Of a stretch of 64,000 bases of DNA, positions 11,038 to 21,652 are shown piece by piece. The DNA comes from Platerodrilus igneus (Eukaryota; Arthropoda; Insecta; Coleoptera; Lycidae): positions 124,001 to 188,000 of the forward strand of contig JARFIW010000658.1 in assembly GCA_036346225.1 (NCBI GenBank). The letters run 5' to 3'. How positions within the stretch are numbered: the first letter of the stretch is position 1; the number at the start of each line of letters is the position of its first letter. The notes below the pieces were generated by a model. The model was not told where the DNA came from. It saw only the letters and a program-made list of their open reading frames with translations, and searched no databases. Made by a program: the position numbers and the translations under genes.

Positions 11038-11633
11038 TCGTTGAATGATGTGTTATATGTAGGTCCCAAGTTACAACGCGATATTGTTGAAATTATCATG
11101 CATTTTAGACTGCATCCGTTTGTGTTTAGCGCAGATATTAGTAAAATGTACAGGATGATCCATTTAAGACAGGAGGATCAACGTTTTCAGTTTATCTTGT
11201 GGCGCAAAAACCCCACACAAGCAATTAAGGCTTACCGTTTAAAAACCGTAACCTACGGTGTCTCGTCAGCCCCATATTTGGCGCTGAGAACTTTAGAGCA
11301 ACTCGCTCAAGATGGGGAGGAAAAATTTCCATTAGCTGCACAAGTATTACGTAGAGACACCTACGTCGACGATATTTTAACCGGAGCTTCATCAATCGAT
11401 ACCCTTTTAGAAATAAAGAACAATTGTCAAACCTGTTAGCTTCAGGTTGTTTTAGTTTTCAAAAATGGACTTCTAATTGTCCTCAACTGTTGAAAACAGT
11501 TTCACCGGAACACAGAGAAACTTCCGTTTCACTTGAAGAAAGCGAAACACTTTATAGCCTCTTAGGTTTGCAATGGGATGCAAAATCTGATTCCTTTGTT
11601 ATAAGGTGCATTCGTTGTCTCCAATTTTTCTAA
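11038..11633 (+). pseudogene. BEL/Pao reverse transcriptase, central part
   Basis: The frame 11041-11439 holds RT blocks FSADISKMYRMIHL, FILWRK and the catalytic box YVDDIL (11362-11379). It then shifts to the frame 11424-11633, which carries the thumb region (SLLGLQWD). The active-site aspartates are present, but the stop at 11035 and a frameshift near 11430 break the domain. A further disrupted stretch of 11634-11852 leads to RNase H. Confidence 0.85.
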
Positions 11634-11852
11634 ACGAGCAATATTATCGAACATTGCTAAAATATTTGACCCTTTAGGATGGCTTACTCCAGTTATTTTT
11701 AAGGCAAAACATTTTATACAAAATTATGGTTAGCCCAATTAGGATGGGATGATCCCATTCTTGGCAACTTAAAGGTAGAATGGTCAGAATTTCTACGAGA
11801 ATATGACTTCCTAAAAAATATAAAAATCGACAGATATTTTTCTATACAATCG

Positions 11853-13271
11853 GTGGCACATAATGTTGTAGTAGGGTTTTCTGATGCGTCGGAATGCGGC
11901 TATTGCGCAGCTGTATATTTGGTCATTTTTAATGAAAAGGGTATAGTTGTTAAAACCAATTTGCTTATGGCCAAAAGTCGTGTAGCACCCTTAAAATCTA
12001 TGACGACACCCCGCTTAGAACTCAGTGGAGCATTGTTGCTATTTCGATTATTTAAATATGTAATTAATTCATTGAATGGTGTACTATCACTTCAACCTAG
12101 CCTTGCCTTTACGGATAGTACAACTGTTTTAACATGGATCCGAACAGCGCCTCATTTACTTAAACCTTTTGTAGCAAACAGAGTAATTGAAATTAATGAG
12201 AATATGCCTCATATAAAATGGCACCACGTCGACTCAAAAGAGAATCCCGCGGATTGTGGCTCCCGTGGCATCTCAGCATCACAATTATTAGATCATCCCT
12301 TGTGGTGGGGTGGGCCTTTCTGGCTTAAGTACCCTGTTTCTCAGTGGCGGACTTCAACCGCTTATACATTGAATGCGTCAGAAATAAATACGGAATTAAA
12401 ATCCTACGCGCTGAATAAAGATTGTTATATTGCAGAAATTAAACCACCTGATTGTAACATTATTCGACGCTTCTCTAATTTTTTACGTTTGCAGCGGGTT
12501 TTTGCCTGGTGTTTTCGTTTTATATTAAATTGCCGTGTCAATCGTGCGAATCGTAATTTCGGTTCCGTAACTTCTGAAGAAATACGTATTGCTACGTTTA
12601 AAATAGTAAAGCTAACACAACAAGAACATTTTAGCAATGAAATCGTTTTGTTATCAAAAGGAGAACCTCCGTCTCCTTCTCTTCGAAAACTAAGTGTTTG
12701 GATAGATCCCCTAGGTCTCCTCAGGGTGGGGGGTAGATTACAGCATACCAGTATGACTCAGGATCCTAAGCATCCTTTGTTATTACAAAAAAATTGTTAT
12801 TTATCTAAACTTATTATCGATTATTATCACATTTTTTATTTACACGTAGGCCCTCGCAGCTTACAAGCTACTATTTGCCAGAAATTCTGGATTCTAGACA
12901 TTAGAAATGCCATCAGGTCGAACTTATCAAAATGCACGGTCTGCATTAGATTGAGAGCTAAACCTGTAAACCCGTATATGGCAAATTTACCGCCTCCACG
13001 TCTTAATCGATGGCAGTTACTGCAAAAAATGCAGTCTCATTTTTGGCATCGTTGGAGTTTAGAGTACCTTCATACCCTTCAACAACGTGCAAAATGGGAT
13101 ATTCATACAGCCAATTTAAAAATTGGTGATTTGGTTGTTTATCGATCTAAATCAACCGCCACTAAATTGGAAATTGGGCAGAATCAAAGAAATTATCCCA
13201 GGTTCAGACAACATCGTCCGTGTTGTTTCTGTCCAAACTGCAACCGGTGTATTCACCCGGCCTGTAGTTAA
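11853..13271 (+). pseudogene. BEL/Pao RNase H and integrase with catalytic core deleted
   Basis: The frame starts in RNase H (GFSDASECGY, then RLELSGALL, AFTDSTTVLTWI, HVDSKENPADCGSRG). It continues through the integrase zinc domain of H2C2 type (12820-12960, ending KCTVCIRLRAK). The conserved linker MANLPPPR then runs directly into the post-core segment (NRWQLLQKMQSHFW) at about 13000. The D-D-E core, usually near 200 residues, is missing, so strand transfer would be impossible. Near 13170 the frame also slips: the family C-terminal segment continues in another frame and ends near 13290. Confidence 0.87.
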
Positions 13272-13458
13272 ATTATGTCCACTACTCTTAAAGTAAGTGC
13301 AAGTATCACATGTTAACATTCTTATTATTTGATTAAGTTTCTTCGTTTCTTAAAGTGTGAATTTTCTAATTTTTTTTAATTTGTGAAACATGCGATATAT
13401 GCACAGTATTAATTATAGTTAATAGAAAACTTTTCTTTATTTTATTAGAAATCCTTTG

Positions 13459-13474
13459 ATTTCGGTGGGGGGAA
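13459..13474 (+). other. BEL polypurine tract
   Basis: GGTGGGGGGAA lies immediately before LTR2 and serves as the plus-strand primer site in LTR elements. Confidence 0.75.
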
Positions 13475-13804
13475 TGTTTACGATTGCAATAAGAATGAAA
13501 ATTGCCTATTAGTTTAACCATTTCCCTTCCTTATAAAATGTGGTTCAAATACTTTTGCGCGTGTGCGAGTAGTATAGTATAATAACAATCATTGTCTATT
13601 GAAACGTGTTCGTGTAAGTGTGGAAGACCAGGATCCCGTGCCGATCCTAAACTGCACTATCTTCACTGTCTACATTATAGTTACCCACATCAATGTGCCG
13701 GTGAGTACCACAGATTATATAAGTTCCTTTCATATTTCTTTTACCTATTTTACCCGCAATTAGCAAGTATACCAACCCTTACAGTCCACTCTTAATACCT
13801 AACA
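13475..13804 (+). repeat. BEL LTR2 (330 bp)
   Basis: A copy of LTR1 offset by 5,373 bp with one visible substitution. It is shared as the 3' LTR of the first unit and the 5' LTR of the second. Confidence 0.9.
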
Positions 13805-14101
13805 AAAGTTCTGGTCGCAATCGAGGCCGAATTATTAAAAGACATTTTGTTTAATTGTGGGTGTATTAAAATATTTGCATTAAATATTAAAATTAAAAAT
13901 TATTGATAATCTGTGCATGTTTTCAAGTGATATACAAATTATTAGAAACTTACATTTAAGTACAGAAACAGATGTGTGGGCATTAACGCTATTTATCTAC
14001 ACAGCTGTTTTATCACTTCTAGAGAAACCTGAGTTTATCTTAATAAACACAGTGTATTCCAATTTCTATTTGGTAACTAATTCTTGTTTATTTTGATTAC
14101 A

Positions 14102-15007
14102 ATGTCAGAAAGAGAATTAAAAGTTTTATTAGCTAATAGAGAAAAATTATACGTCCGTGCACAAATTCTTTTTGATTTGTCAAAAACCGTTTTAAATGAT
14201 CCAAGTAAAATTGATAACTTTGAATCAAGATATTCCAAACTAGACGATACTTACCGTGAATTTGAAAAAATTCAAAATGCAATTATGGATTTAACCTTGC
14301 GTATTTCACCTGATCAAGAAGTTGATATGAAACCTCTATTGTCTTTTGAAGATCTGTATTTTCAAATCCAAGCGGTAGCGAAAAGAATTTTTCCTACTGT
14401 AATATCAACTTCGGGACCGTCTCATATATCCAGTAGCAGTTTACCAAAAATTAACCTACCCCGGTTTGACGGTTCGTTACGAAACTGGAAAGTTTTTTAT
14501 GATAGTTATCGATCTTTGATTCATAATAATCAAGGCCTAACTAAAATAGAAAAGTTTCATCACTTAATTAATGCTCTTTCAGGACCGGTATTGAGTATTG
14601 CCAAAAGTTTGCCATTGACAGAAGTAAACTATGATATTGTTTTTGACATCTTGCTTGCAAAATATGAAAATAAAAGAATATTAGCCAGTGATTTGCTAGA
14701 TAGTATGCTTGCATCTAAGCAATTTCATACGGAAAATCTATACAATTTTACGCAGTTTATCCAAACATTTTATGAAGCAGTAGTGTCATTAAGAGCCTTG
14801 CAAATACCCAAACTTGATGATTTTATTCTGTTTCACTTGGCATTCAGAATTCTGCCCAATGACACTAGAAAACAATTTGAAGCGTCTAATATAGGCGTGG
14901 AAATTCCTACATTTGACCAATTAGTTAAGTTTGTACAAAATCAAATACAGATTTTTGATTATATAAGTTCCTTTCATATTTCTTTTACCTATTTTACCCG
15001 CAATTAG
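14102..15007 (+). pseudogene. Second BEL gag copy, truncated and fused to LTR3
   Basis: It duplicates the first gag with a handful of substitutions (for example K to M near residue 66 of the long frame and K to Q in RKxFEAS). At about 14959 the frame leaves gag and enters LTR sequence (14960 onward), adding LTR-encoded residues until a stop at 15007. The lost part covers the gag end, all of pol and most of LTR3. Confidence 0.88.
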
Positions 15008-15048
15008 CAAGTATACCAACCCTTACAGTCCACTCTTAATACCTAAAA
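14960..15048 (+). repeat. BEL LTR3, 3' remnant
   Basis: 89 bp equivalent to 8343-8431 of LTR1, ending CCTAAAA where LTR1 has CCTAACA. Confidence 0.85.
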
Positions 15049-15053
15049 CGTAT

Positions 15054-15403
15054 ATCAAACAAGATATTCATAGATTTGATACTTCCGATTACGATCCTCA
15101 TAACAAATATCATATTCCATTATCAAATAAAAAAGTTCCTGGTATTATGAAAGATGAAAACAATGGTGACATCATGCTAGAGTTTGTAGGACTTAGATCT
15201 AAAATGTACACTTACAGAGTTCAGGATAGGATAAACAGACTGTACAGAAACAGCAATGTTTAATTAGATCAGTCAAACATGATGTCTGTACTATTAAACA
15301 AAACAAAATTGTTCTTAATCCAAGTGATGATAAAAGAATTCTTAGTACCTTAACCACTGATACTAAACCTTGGGGGTATAACTATACATACATACAGAAA
15401 TGA
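15054..15403 (+). pseudogene. PolB: Polinton PolB, C-terminal part
   Basis: This is the continuation of the polymerase after the BEL insertion. Conserved C-terminal blocks [14 protein letters not shown] and [12 protein letters not shown] are readable, then a frameshift or stop near 15225, then a last block ending KPWGYNYTYIQK before TGA at 15401-15403. Together with 4787-8101 this completes the gene. Confidence 0.88.
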
Positions 15404-15875
15404 CTTGTAAAGCTTCAACCACTGGCTCAAATAAAGAATGCAATTTATTTTATCTAGATTAACATATAATATTTTTTAGTTATAAAACTTCAGTGTTATG
15501 TTTATACCTGCACAAGTACACCGATTTTCGTTTTTGGTTGTATCTAAAAATAGGATACCTTTCAATCTGCACGAGTTTTGAACTATATATTAGTATAAAT
15601 GTATTGTAGAGAAAAATAGTAGTAGTAACCGTTCTGTTTAAAAAAAAATCCAGTTTGTTACTAACATACCAGTTAGTTTATTTGAGAAATGTATAACAAA
15701 ACTTTTATTTAAAATTGTCAATGTTTATGGCTGTTTACTAAATCACTTAATAATTCAAACATGTAAAAGATATTGTAAAAACATGTAAAAATATTAATAA
15801 ATAGACTGTGATTGCTAAATGATTTATTGTTTTTTCATAATTTGTAAAGGTACAGTAATAATAATAATAAAGTAA
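15404..15875. other. Convergent intergenic region between PolB and MCP
   Basis: AT-rich, no gene seen. It separates the plus-strand PolB end from the minus-strand capsid cluster. AATAAA-like signals occur near 15790 and 15860 and could serve polyadenylation on either strand. Confidence 0.5.
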
Positions 15876-17085
15876 TTATAATATTCTTATGCTGTTTGAG
15901 AGTGGATTGTATTTGACTATCTTATCATGAAGTATAAGGCAATGACAAGATGTATTTGGCAAAACGTTTCTGCTAGTTTCAAATTCTAATCTAATATCGA
16001 CAGTACCAGATTTTAACGCTTCGTTTTGTCTAGAACAATCTATGACTACTAATGGTGCAATACTTAGTAAATCTTCAGGATTCAAAAGTGGTTCATTTTC
16101 CTTTTCGTAGTATGATTGCTGAAACTGAGCATACATCTCATATAACAACGCAGTCTGTTTATTCTCGAACCTCAAATTTAAGTTATCGTACGGAAAAGTT
16201 TCTGAATTTAAATATAGTTTCATGTTGGTTAAATAGCAATGATCAAAACGACTGTAGTTGCTCATGTATCTATTTTTTCGGTTGGTTAGGTAAACAACAA
16301 TCACAAATCTTGGTTTTTCTAATTGTGTTGTTGTTTTAATGTTCCATGTATGACGTTTCGTTTCTTGTAGAAGTTGATATTCATGCAACTCCCATCCTCT
16401 AAACGGAATATGCAAATCCTGATTTTGTGCAACGCATTCTATTAAATTAATTCGTTGAGTATCATCAACGGCTACATGCGGCATTTTCCATAAAACTTTG
16501 TTTAAAACAACTTTTATTTCTTCATCGTGTGTAGGATTAATTATAGCATTAGTATCAAAACTAGAACGTAGTAAGACTAACTCATGACGGAGGTTTAAAA
16601 TAATTTTTTTAAAATCTTCGCATAATCCGAGAACCATTGAAAGGTTTATTGCAACATTAAAATTCCCATTGGCATCAACTATTTGTGAATCATCCATAGG
16701 AAACCACCCAGCGTTTTGTAAATGTTTACTTTGATTGCTATTATATGAAACATATCCCTTCATTATAGACGTTAATCCAGGATTCCGAACACGATCTACA
16801 ATGATACCACCAATCTCATATCTAATTTCATCAAAAGCAGCAAAATTCCATTATTTACAAACTTTGCTGTCTGAGACGGCGTTCCATCTGTTCTAATTAA
16901 TTTGCCTTCTATGTACAGCATGCTCTTCGATGGTAAGGTGTATACATCTTGTTGTTGTATAGGGATTCGAATTTCATCATTATTGTTTAAAGATGTGTTA
17001 GCATAAGGTTGATGAGTATGTTTTCAATATTAACAATTGCATTGTCGAAGTAAACTTTTCACGCACGTTCAGTATTTCACTATTC
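15876..17085 (-). pseudogene. MCP: Polinton major capsid protein (double jelly-roll)
   Basis: The 295-residue open part (16763-15876) carries the conserved C-terminal half of the insect Polinton capsid: WKMPHV, FRGWELHEY, LEKPRFVIV, RFDHCYLTNMKLYLNSE, and the end VVIDCSRQNE...IVKYNPLSN. Upstream to an ATG at 17085 another frame carries the N-terminal part (DEIRIPIQQQDVYTLPSKS-like), so a frameshift near 16840 splits the gene. It would build the icosahedral shell of the predicted polintovirus. It lies 150 bp downstream of the minor capsid gene in a minus-strand gene cluster. Confidence 0.87.
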
Positions 17086-17236
17086 ATTCTACTTTTTTTT
17101 AATTAAATGCAGTCCTAATGATTGTAGAAACTGCCGGTTTTGTGTTGTTAGCGGTCTTGAAACAATCAATCGAGTGTCGATTGCTTTAAAATTTCCAGCA
17201 TTTATATCAATTCTTGACATGTTGCGTGCATTATAC

Positions 17237-17989
17237 TTAATACCCATGGCTATTGCAGATTTTTTTTAAATGCAACCTTACAGTTAGCAGTTCTCCTCTG
17301 AAATTAACTAAATTTCCATCTTGATCTAACACTTTAACTATTATTTCATTTATTATACGTGACCTGATTGGTAGATATATAATCGTAGGTGGACACTCGA
17401 CAATTTTAAAACATGCAGGTACTTGAGGAAAAAATTCGTGTATTACATGGGCTGGTTTACTATTTAAATAGGATCCACTTGCAATATTACAATCGATTAA
17501 AACTGCATTCACTTTACAAATGTTGATCGCGTAGTCTGCTTGATGCGTGACAAATGCTAGCAATTTTCGCGGATTGAAACCAAGTAGAGAACCAATTGAA
17601 TCCTTTTTGGTAAAATCCACATCTAGACTACATTTAATACTACATTTAAGTGTATTATTGTCAGCTGTAATTTCTATATACACTGGCGTCTTTCTAGCGC
17701 TTCGTGATTGATCCATACGACCACGCCATCTTTTATCACCTAAAGCTTTTTGAAGATATTTATTAATTTCTCTAATGTCATACGCACCTTCAGGTATTCC
17801 TATGAATTCTCCGTTAGATCCATAATAAAATTTATTATTTATTCCTTTTTCTATGTTTGGAATTGTGTTATAAGACTCAAAATTTGTTAATCCTAATACG
17901 TACTCCGAATCATTATCCAAGTTTATAGGCGGATTAAAATTGCTTGTTAAAACTGAAGTGTTTCCCGTTAGAGTAAAAGTGTACGACAT
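17237..17989 (-). CDS. mCP: Polinton minor capsid (penton-like) protein
   Basis: The frame is intact. I prefer the internal ATG at 17989 (MSYTFTLTG) to the upstream one at 18016, because MSYTFTL matches the family start and the upstream stretch overlaps the protease tail. About 250 residues. Family blocks include YVLGLTNFESYNTIPNI, NNKFYYG, DSIGSLLGF, VIHEFFP, IIYLPI and LVNFRGELLTVRLHLKK. It is predicted to fold as a single jelly-roll and sit at capsid vertices. This is one of the few capsid-module genes without a visible break. Confidence 0.85.
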   Translation of the reverse strand: MSYTFTLTGNTSVLTSNFNPPINLDNDSEYVLGLTNFESYNTIPNIEKGINNKFYYGSNGEFIGIPEGAYDIREINKYLQKALGDKRWRGRMDQSRSARKTPVYIEITADNNTLKCSIKCSLDVDFTKKDSIGSLLGFNPRKLLAFVTHQADYAINICKVNAVLIDCNIASGSYLNSKPAHVIHEFFPQVPACFKIVECPPTIIYLPIRSRIINEIIVKVLDQDGNLVNFRGELLTVRLHLKKICNSHGY

Positions 17990-18008
17990 AACAACTTCGT
18001 ACGCAGTT

Positions 18009-18461
18009 CTATGCACTACTTAGAAATTGTAAGCATAAATGACCGCAAAACACAGTACCGTACAATTGTTCTTGGTTAATGTTATAAAGAATTTTACATT
18101 AACCCCCGCTATTTAAATAACTTATCAACTCTGTTGGCGGTCGCAGGTTTCCGTAGCTGTCATAGTAAATAGCGCTACTACCGTACTTTTTGTAAGAGGT
18201 CCAATGCGTGCCTAAACCTTCTATTCCATCTAAATTAATTATACCACATTCTTTTAAATTAACTTTCTTAGGAAGATTGTTTCTCATGAACACTCCACGG
18301 AAATATGGTACTTCTAATTGCTTAACAAACTCTATTAATTCTACATTGCTTAGTGCTCGATTAGGTAAAATCAAGTTGCGTTCCTTTGAGGTTTTGCAGG
18401 GGCTAAAAAGACCAAAACCTTTGTTTATAAGGTTTGATGTACATGCCGTTTCCGACTGCAA
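18009..18461 (-). pseudogene. PRO: Polinton adenain-like cysteine protease, broken
   Basis: Homology starts near NRALSNVELIEFV and runs through PYFRGVFMRNNLP, ECGIINLD and the catalytic-His block GTHW, then YYDSYGNLRPP. A TAA at 18096-18098, next to a run of five Gs, stops the frame. The remaining part with the catalytic-Cys block CGHLC is downstream, in frame, to a stop at 18009. The residues before the homology (MQSETACTSN) come from overlap with the PLA2 gene and are probably not the true start; no good ATG is visible at the expected place. The enzyme would process capsid proteins. Confidence 0.82.
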
Positions 18462-19206
18462 TGTCCTCCATTGCCTTGTTATGACGTTGTTTTTCCGCTA
18501 GTTGTTCCTTAGCTATTTTAGTATCTGAAACTGCTTTTGCAACAGCAGCTGCACCTCCAGTAAGAGTACCAAGAGCGCTTAGGCCTGCAAAAATTGGTAT
18601 TAGTGGTAGAAAACCTCCTGTTTTAGGAATTGATATAATACGAGCTGATTTAATATGCTTCTTTTGTTTTGCTGTATTGGCGGCCTTAATTGCTATGTTG
18701 ATTGCATCCATAATATTAGATCCTTTAGCCTTTTTTAAAGCTGTACGTGCTTGTTTGATAATACTTTTAATATCTAGCGTACTTCTTATTTTACGTTTCT
18801 TTATCAGTTTTCTTATTTTATTGATATTTTTTGTTCTCAGTGATGCACAGGCACCCATACCAAGTTTTACTTTAGCTTTTATTGCGGTAGCTACTCCAAA
18901 TGCTGCTACTTTTTCACCTAAAGACGAGTCACCAGAATTTAGTCTTTCTGTAGCTAACTGAGCTAACTTCGAATCTGCTTGATGACGTTTAGATAGATCC
19001 TTTTCTTTGGTGTATGCAATATCGTGCTCCTTACAAGCCTCGTCTAACTTGTTTATTCTCTTGTCTCCCCGAGCTAACCGTTCGATTAGTTTTGTACCCG
19101 GACCGCAAAATTTGTAACCCGGAATATGCGCTTCAAATGGTAAATTGTTAATTACAGTATTTAATAGACCGTTCCCAGTAGTTTTAGAATTATTATATGT
19201 AATCAT
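18403..19206 (-). CDS. Polinton phospholipase A2-domain protein
   Basis: 267 residues. The N-terminal domain has the calcium-loop pattern YKFCGPGTKL and the active-site pair in LDEACKEHDIAY, as in the parvovirus-VP1-type PLA2 family (Phospholip_A2_4). Then follow a Lys-rich middle and a Gly/Ala-rich hydrophobic stretch (FLPLIPIFAGLSALGTLTGGAAAV) that may act on membranes, and a C-terminal GNGMYIKPYK motif seen at the end of this family. The last residues are probably altered by a frameshift, since the overlapping protease frame carries a GFGLF-like continuation. In relatives the domain is thought to help particles cross membranes; here this is only inferred. Confidence 0.85.
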   Translation of the reverse strand: MITYNNSKTTGNGLLNTVINNLPFEAHIPGYKFCGPGTKLIERLARGDKRINKLDEACKEHDIAYTKEKDLSKRHQADSKLAQLATERLNSGDSSLGEKVAAFGVATAIKAKVKLGMGACASLRTKNINKIRKLIKKRKIRSTLDIKSIIKQARTALKKAKGSNIMDAINIAIKAANTAKQKKHIKSARIISIPKTGGFLPLIPIFAGLSALGTLTGGAAAVAKAVSDTKIAKEQLAEKQRHNKAMEDIAVGNGMYIKPYKQRFWSF

Positions 19207-19287
19207 TAGCGGACAACTATCCTCTCAAGCTGTGCAGTAAATAAATAAAATATTATGAATTAATGATTCTTTATATACTCACCGTTT

Positions 19288-19327
<40 letters not shown>

Positions 19328-19367
19328 TCCACTTTTTTTTTACAAATCGAATTTAGTACTTGCAAAC
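19207..19367. promoter_or_regulatory. Divergent intergenic region with (TA)n
   Basis: 160 bp between the minus-strand capsid/PLA2 cluster and the plus-strand ATPase cluster, so it must hold promoters for both directions. A (TA)n tract occupies 19289-19324. Confidence 0.5.
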
Positions 19368-20055
19368 ATGCGTGTTGTGAAACAATCAACACCTTTAACC
19401 ATAAACAATAATGACATTGGCGTGCAATCCTTAGCTAAAAGAAAAACATAGCGTTCTTCTGCCTTCATCTATTTGATGTCTAGTTGTTGGTCCATCAAAT
19501 TGCGGTAAAACCAACGTTATGATTGGGCTGATAGAACATCCTAATGGTTTAAAGTTTGAAAACGTATATGTTTATTCTAAATCACTTTATCAACCAAAGT
19601 ATCAATACATTGAAAGTCTACTGCAACCAATAAAAGGGATCAAATATTATACATTTTCCAGTTCTGATAATATTATATCACCATCTGATGCTCGAAATAA
19701 TTCTATATTTGTTTTTGATGATGTAGCTTGCGATAAACAAGGTATCATTAGGGAATACTTTAGTATGGGGCGTCATAAACAAGTAGACAGTTTTTACCTT
19801 TGTCAAAGTTATACTCGTATACCTAAGCACTTACTACGTGATAATGCTAATCTTTTAGTTTTATTTAAACAAGATGTTTTAAACTTAAAACACATATATG
19901 ACGATCACGTCAATACTGACATGAAGTATGATAAATTACGTGAAATATGTGCTGCTTGTTGGCAAGACAAATACGGTTTCTTAGTTGTAGACAAAGATAG
20001 TGATCCAGATCAAGGAAGGTACCGAATAGGTTTTGATCACTTCATACATATTTAA
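19368..20055 (+). pseudogene. ATP: Polinton packaging ATPase (A32/FtsK-like), broken
   Basis: The start MRVVKQSTPL at 19368 is followed by a stop at 19449 and a frame change. A TGA at 19474 then interrupts the frame that holds Walker A (GPSNCGKTN, 19489-19515). The rest is open from 19519: NVYVYSKSLYQPKYQY, Walker B IFVFDDVACD, and the GRHKQVDSFYLCQSY sensor region. Length and motifs fit the Polinton/poxvirus A32-type genome packaging ATPase. The P-loop is intact in sequence but unreachable without crossing the stop. Confidence 0.88.
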
Positions 20056-20120
20056 ACCTTGAGAGACGCAAGTATCGTTAGTATCGAAGAATTTTTTTTA
20101 CTACAATAAACTTTTACGCA

Positions 20121-21158
20121 ATGAACAAGGAGGCGATAAAACTTAAAAGAATTTTAATTAAGAAAAGAAACATTGTAAAAAACAAATTGCGTCAGTTAAA
20201 AGATAATGAAGTCGTCCAAGTGGAATCAATCTTACCCATAACATCACGATTAGAAACTATTGCTAATAAACTGGATGGGGAAAGTGCGGTAAAGAAAGAA
20301 AAATTTAAAGAAGAAGAAGAACTGCCTCATAGCAGTGTAAAAAAAATTAAACCTAAATTGCTAGAAAGGAACGTTGACTATATTGATTCCCCGGTTATTG
20401 CTCAGCATATACCAAATATAAAAAATGATGCCATAGAGGTAGATGATGATGATGATGACGATGTTGAGAATGAATACGAAGCAGAAATTAATCGAAATGC
20501 ACAAGAAGCCCAGGAATATATACAAAGTTTTGCCGATTCACCTGGTATGACACATTATCTTAAACAGCTACATCCGCTACCTCGAGAATATATTTACAAT
20601 ATGTTTAAAGATGTTAAGAACGAATTTGATCATAAATATGGTATTAGGTTTAACCCTGATTCAAATGGTCTTATGATAGGCAATTCGAATTTCGCGTTGG
20701 ATGATGAAAATGTTCTAATAAATGATTTGAAATATAAAGGTACTCCTGGATTATACGAACTACTGTTCAAAAAATATCCTGTCGGGTACAGATCGCAAGA
20801 TCTAAAGTCGTACCTTGATATTGTGAAAAGAACAAATGCTAATAGAAGATATTATTCTGAAACAGAACAAATTCAGGGTAATACTTCATATAAGTACAAA
20901 AATATAATATCTACATTAAACATACTTCCCCAAACACCCCGCAGACCTAGAACATTACCCTATAGAAAGCGTCTTGGAGACGGTATGACAATGGAAGTAT
21001 CAAATAACGCTATAGATTATTTATATTGGAATGATCCCAATAAACTTGTTGATGGATTACGGTTTTTAGTTTCATCTCAGACTGCTGGACACACAGGTCA
21101 CGGCAACGAAATAAATTCGTTCATTGAAGAATTGCGCGAGGCGAAAGTGATTAGATGA
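20121..21158 (+). CDS. Polinton conserved protein, DUF8207-like
   Basis: An intact 345-residue frame. The N-terminal 60 residues are Lys/Arg-rich and helical, followed by an acidic tract (eight Asp around residue 110). A conserved C-terminal domain holds SNFALDDENVLIND, YKGTPGLYELLFKKYP and ending YLYWNDPNKLVDGLRFLV and AGHTGHGNEINSFIEELREA. This domain is very common in insect genomes as part of Polintons and is annotated as DUF8207 as I recall; its function is unknown, possibly a virion or DNA-associated protein. It is separated by one base from the next ORF. Confidence 0.82.
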   Translation: MNKEAIKLKRILIKKRNIVKNKLRQLKDNEVVQVESILPITSRLETIANKLDGESAVKKEKFKEEEELPHSSVKKIKPKLLERNVDYIDSPVIAQHIPNIKNDAIEVDDDDDDDVENEYEAEINRNAQEAQEYIQSFADSPGMTHYLKQLHPLPREYIYNMFKDVKNEFDHKYGIRFNPDSNGLMIGNSNFALDDENVLINDLKYKGTPGLYELLFKKYPVGYRSQDLKSYLDIVKRTNANRRYYSETEQIQGNTSYKYKNIISTLNILPQTPRRPRTLPYRKRLGDGMTMEVSNNAIDYLYWNDPNKLVDGLRFLVSSQTAGHTGHGNEINSFIEELREAKVIR

Positions 21159-21159
21159 T

Positions 21160-21603
21160 ATGCCAATTGACAAATTTGGAAGACACTTAAACAACCGTAA
21201 AAGAGATATAAGTGAACAGGAATATGAAAACAAAAATGAAGATTTTGAAACCTTGATTGAGTACAAGTTACATATACAACATTACACGGTAGTAGCAACG
21301 TTTTACTCTAGTACATTCCTCGACGGTGGCAAGACATTCCTTATTTTCAACATTAAACATAATTATAAATTTCCTTATGAGGAAGCAGTCATTGAGAATA
21401 TTAAAGGATACCTACAAGACATTGAAATTCTTATAAACGAAAAAAGTTATGTAATTGCACAGTTACAAGGATTTTTGCTTAAACGTATGGATGTAATCAG
21501 CTTTCGTGACAGCGGTGCTATTATAAACAATACAACAATGTTTCTTGATTCTATATTAAAAGTTCCTTTCAAAGCAAGTGAAGCCCACGACATTCAAACA
21601 TAG
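21160..21603 (+). CDS. Small Polinton protein of unknown function
   Basis: An intact 147-residue frame starting MPIDKFGRHL, one base after the DUF8207-like stop, so probably read from the same transcript. It has a strand-rich middle with YKLHIQHYTVVATFYSS and a hydrophobic C-terminal part. The MPIDKFGRH start recurs in insect Polintons between the DUF8207 gene and integrase. No catalytic motif is seen. An AATAAA follows at about 21626. Confidence 0.6.
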   Translation: MPIDKFGRHLNNRKRDISEQEYENKNEDFETLIEYKLHIQHYTVVATFYSSTFLDGGKTFLIFNIKHNYKFPYEEAVIENIKGYLQDIEILINEKSYVIAQLQGFLLKRMDVISFRDSGAIINNTTMFLDSILKVPFKASEAHDIQT

Positions 21604-21652
21604 AAGTATTTCATTAATTGTATTTAATAAATCCTAATTATAAAAAAGTATT

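Larger units (their letters stand above)
8102..15048 (+). mobile_element. BEL/Pao LTR retrotransposon, tandem three-LTR insertion
   Basis: The structure is LTR1 (8102-8431), internal region (8432-13474), LTR2 (13475-13804), a second 5' internal region with gag (13805-14959), then only the last part of LTR3 (14960-15048). The second copy is joined to LTR3 inside gag with short shared bases (CAGATT-like). This is what LTR-LTR recombination followed by an internal deletion would leave. LTR1 and LTR2 differ at one position that I can see (8201 G versus 13574 A), so the insertion is recent. All pol-type frames are damaged. Confidence 0.92.

Noticed and set aside
8219..13795. Two identical 67-codon frames at 8219-8422 and 13592-13795
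   Set aside because: Both start at TTG inside the BEL LTRs and are identical only because the LTRs are copies.
16052..16339. Plus-strand frame of 95 codons inside MCP
   Set aside because: Shadow of the minus-strand capsid gene.
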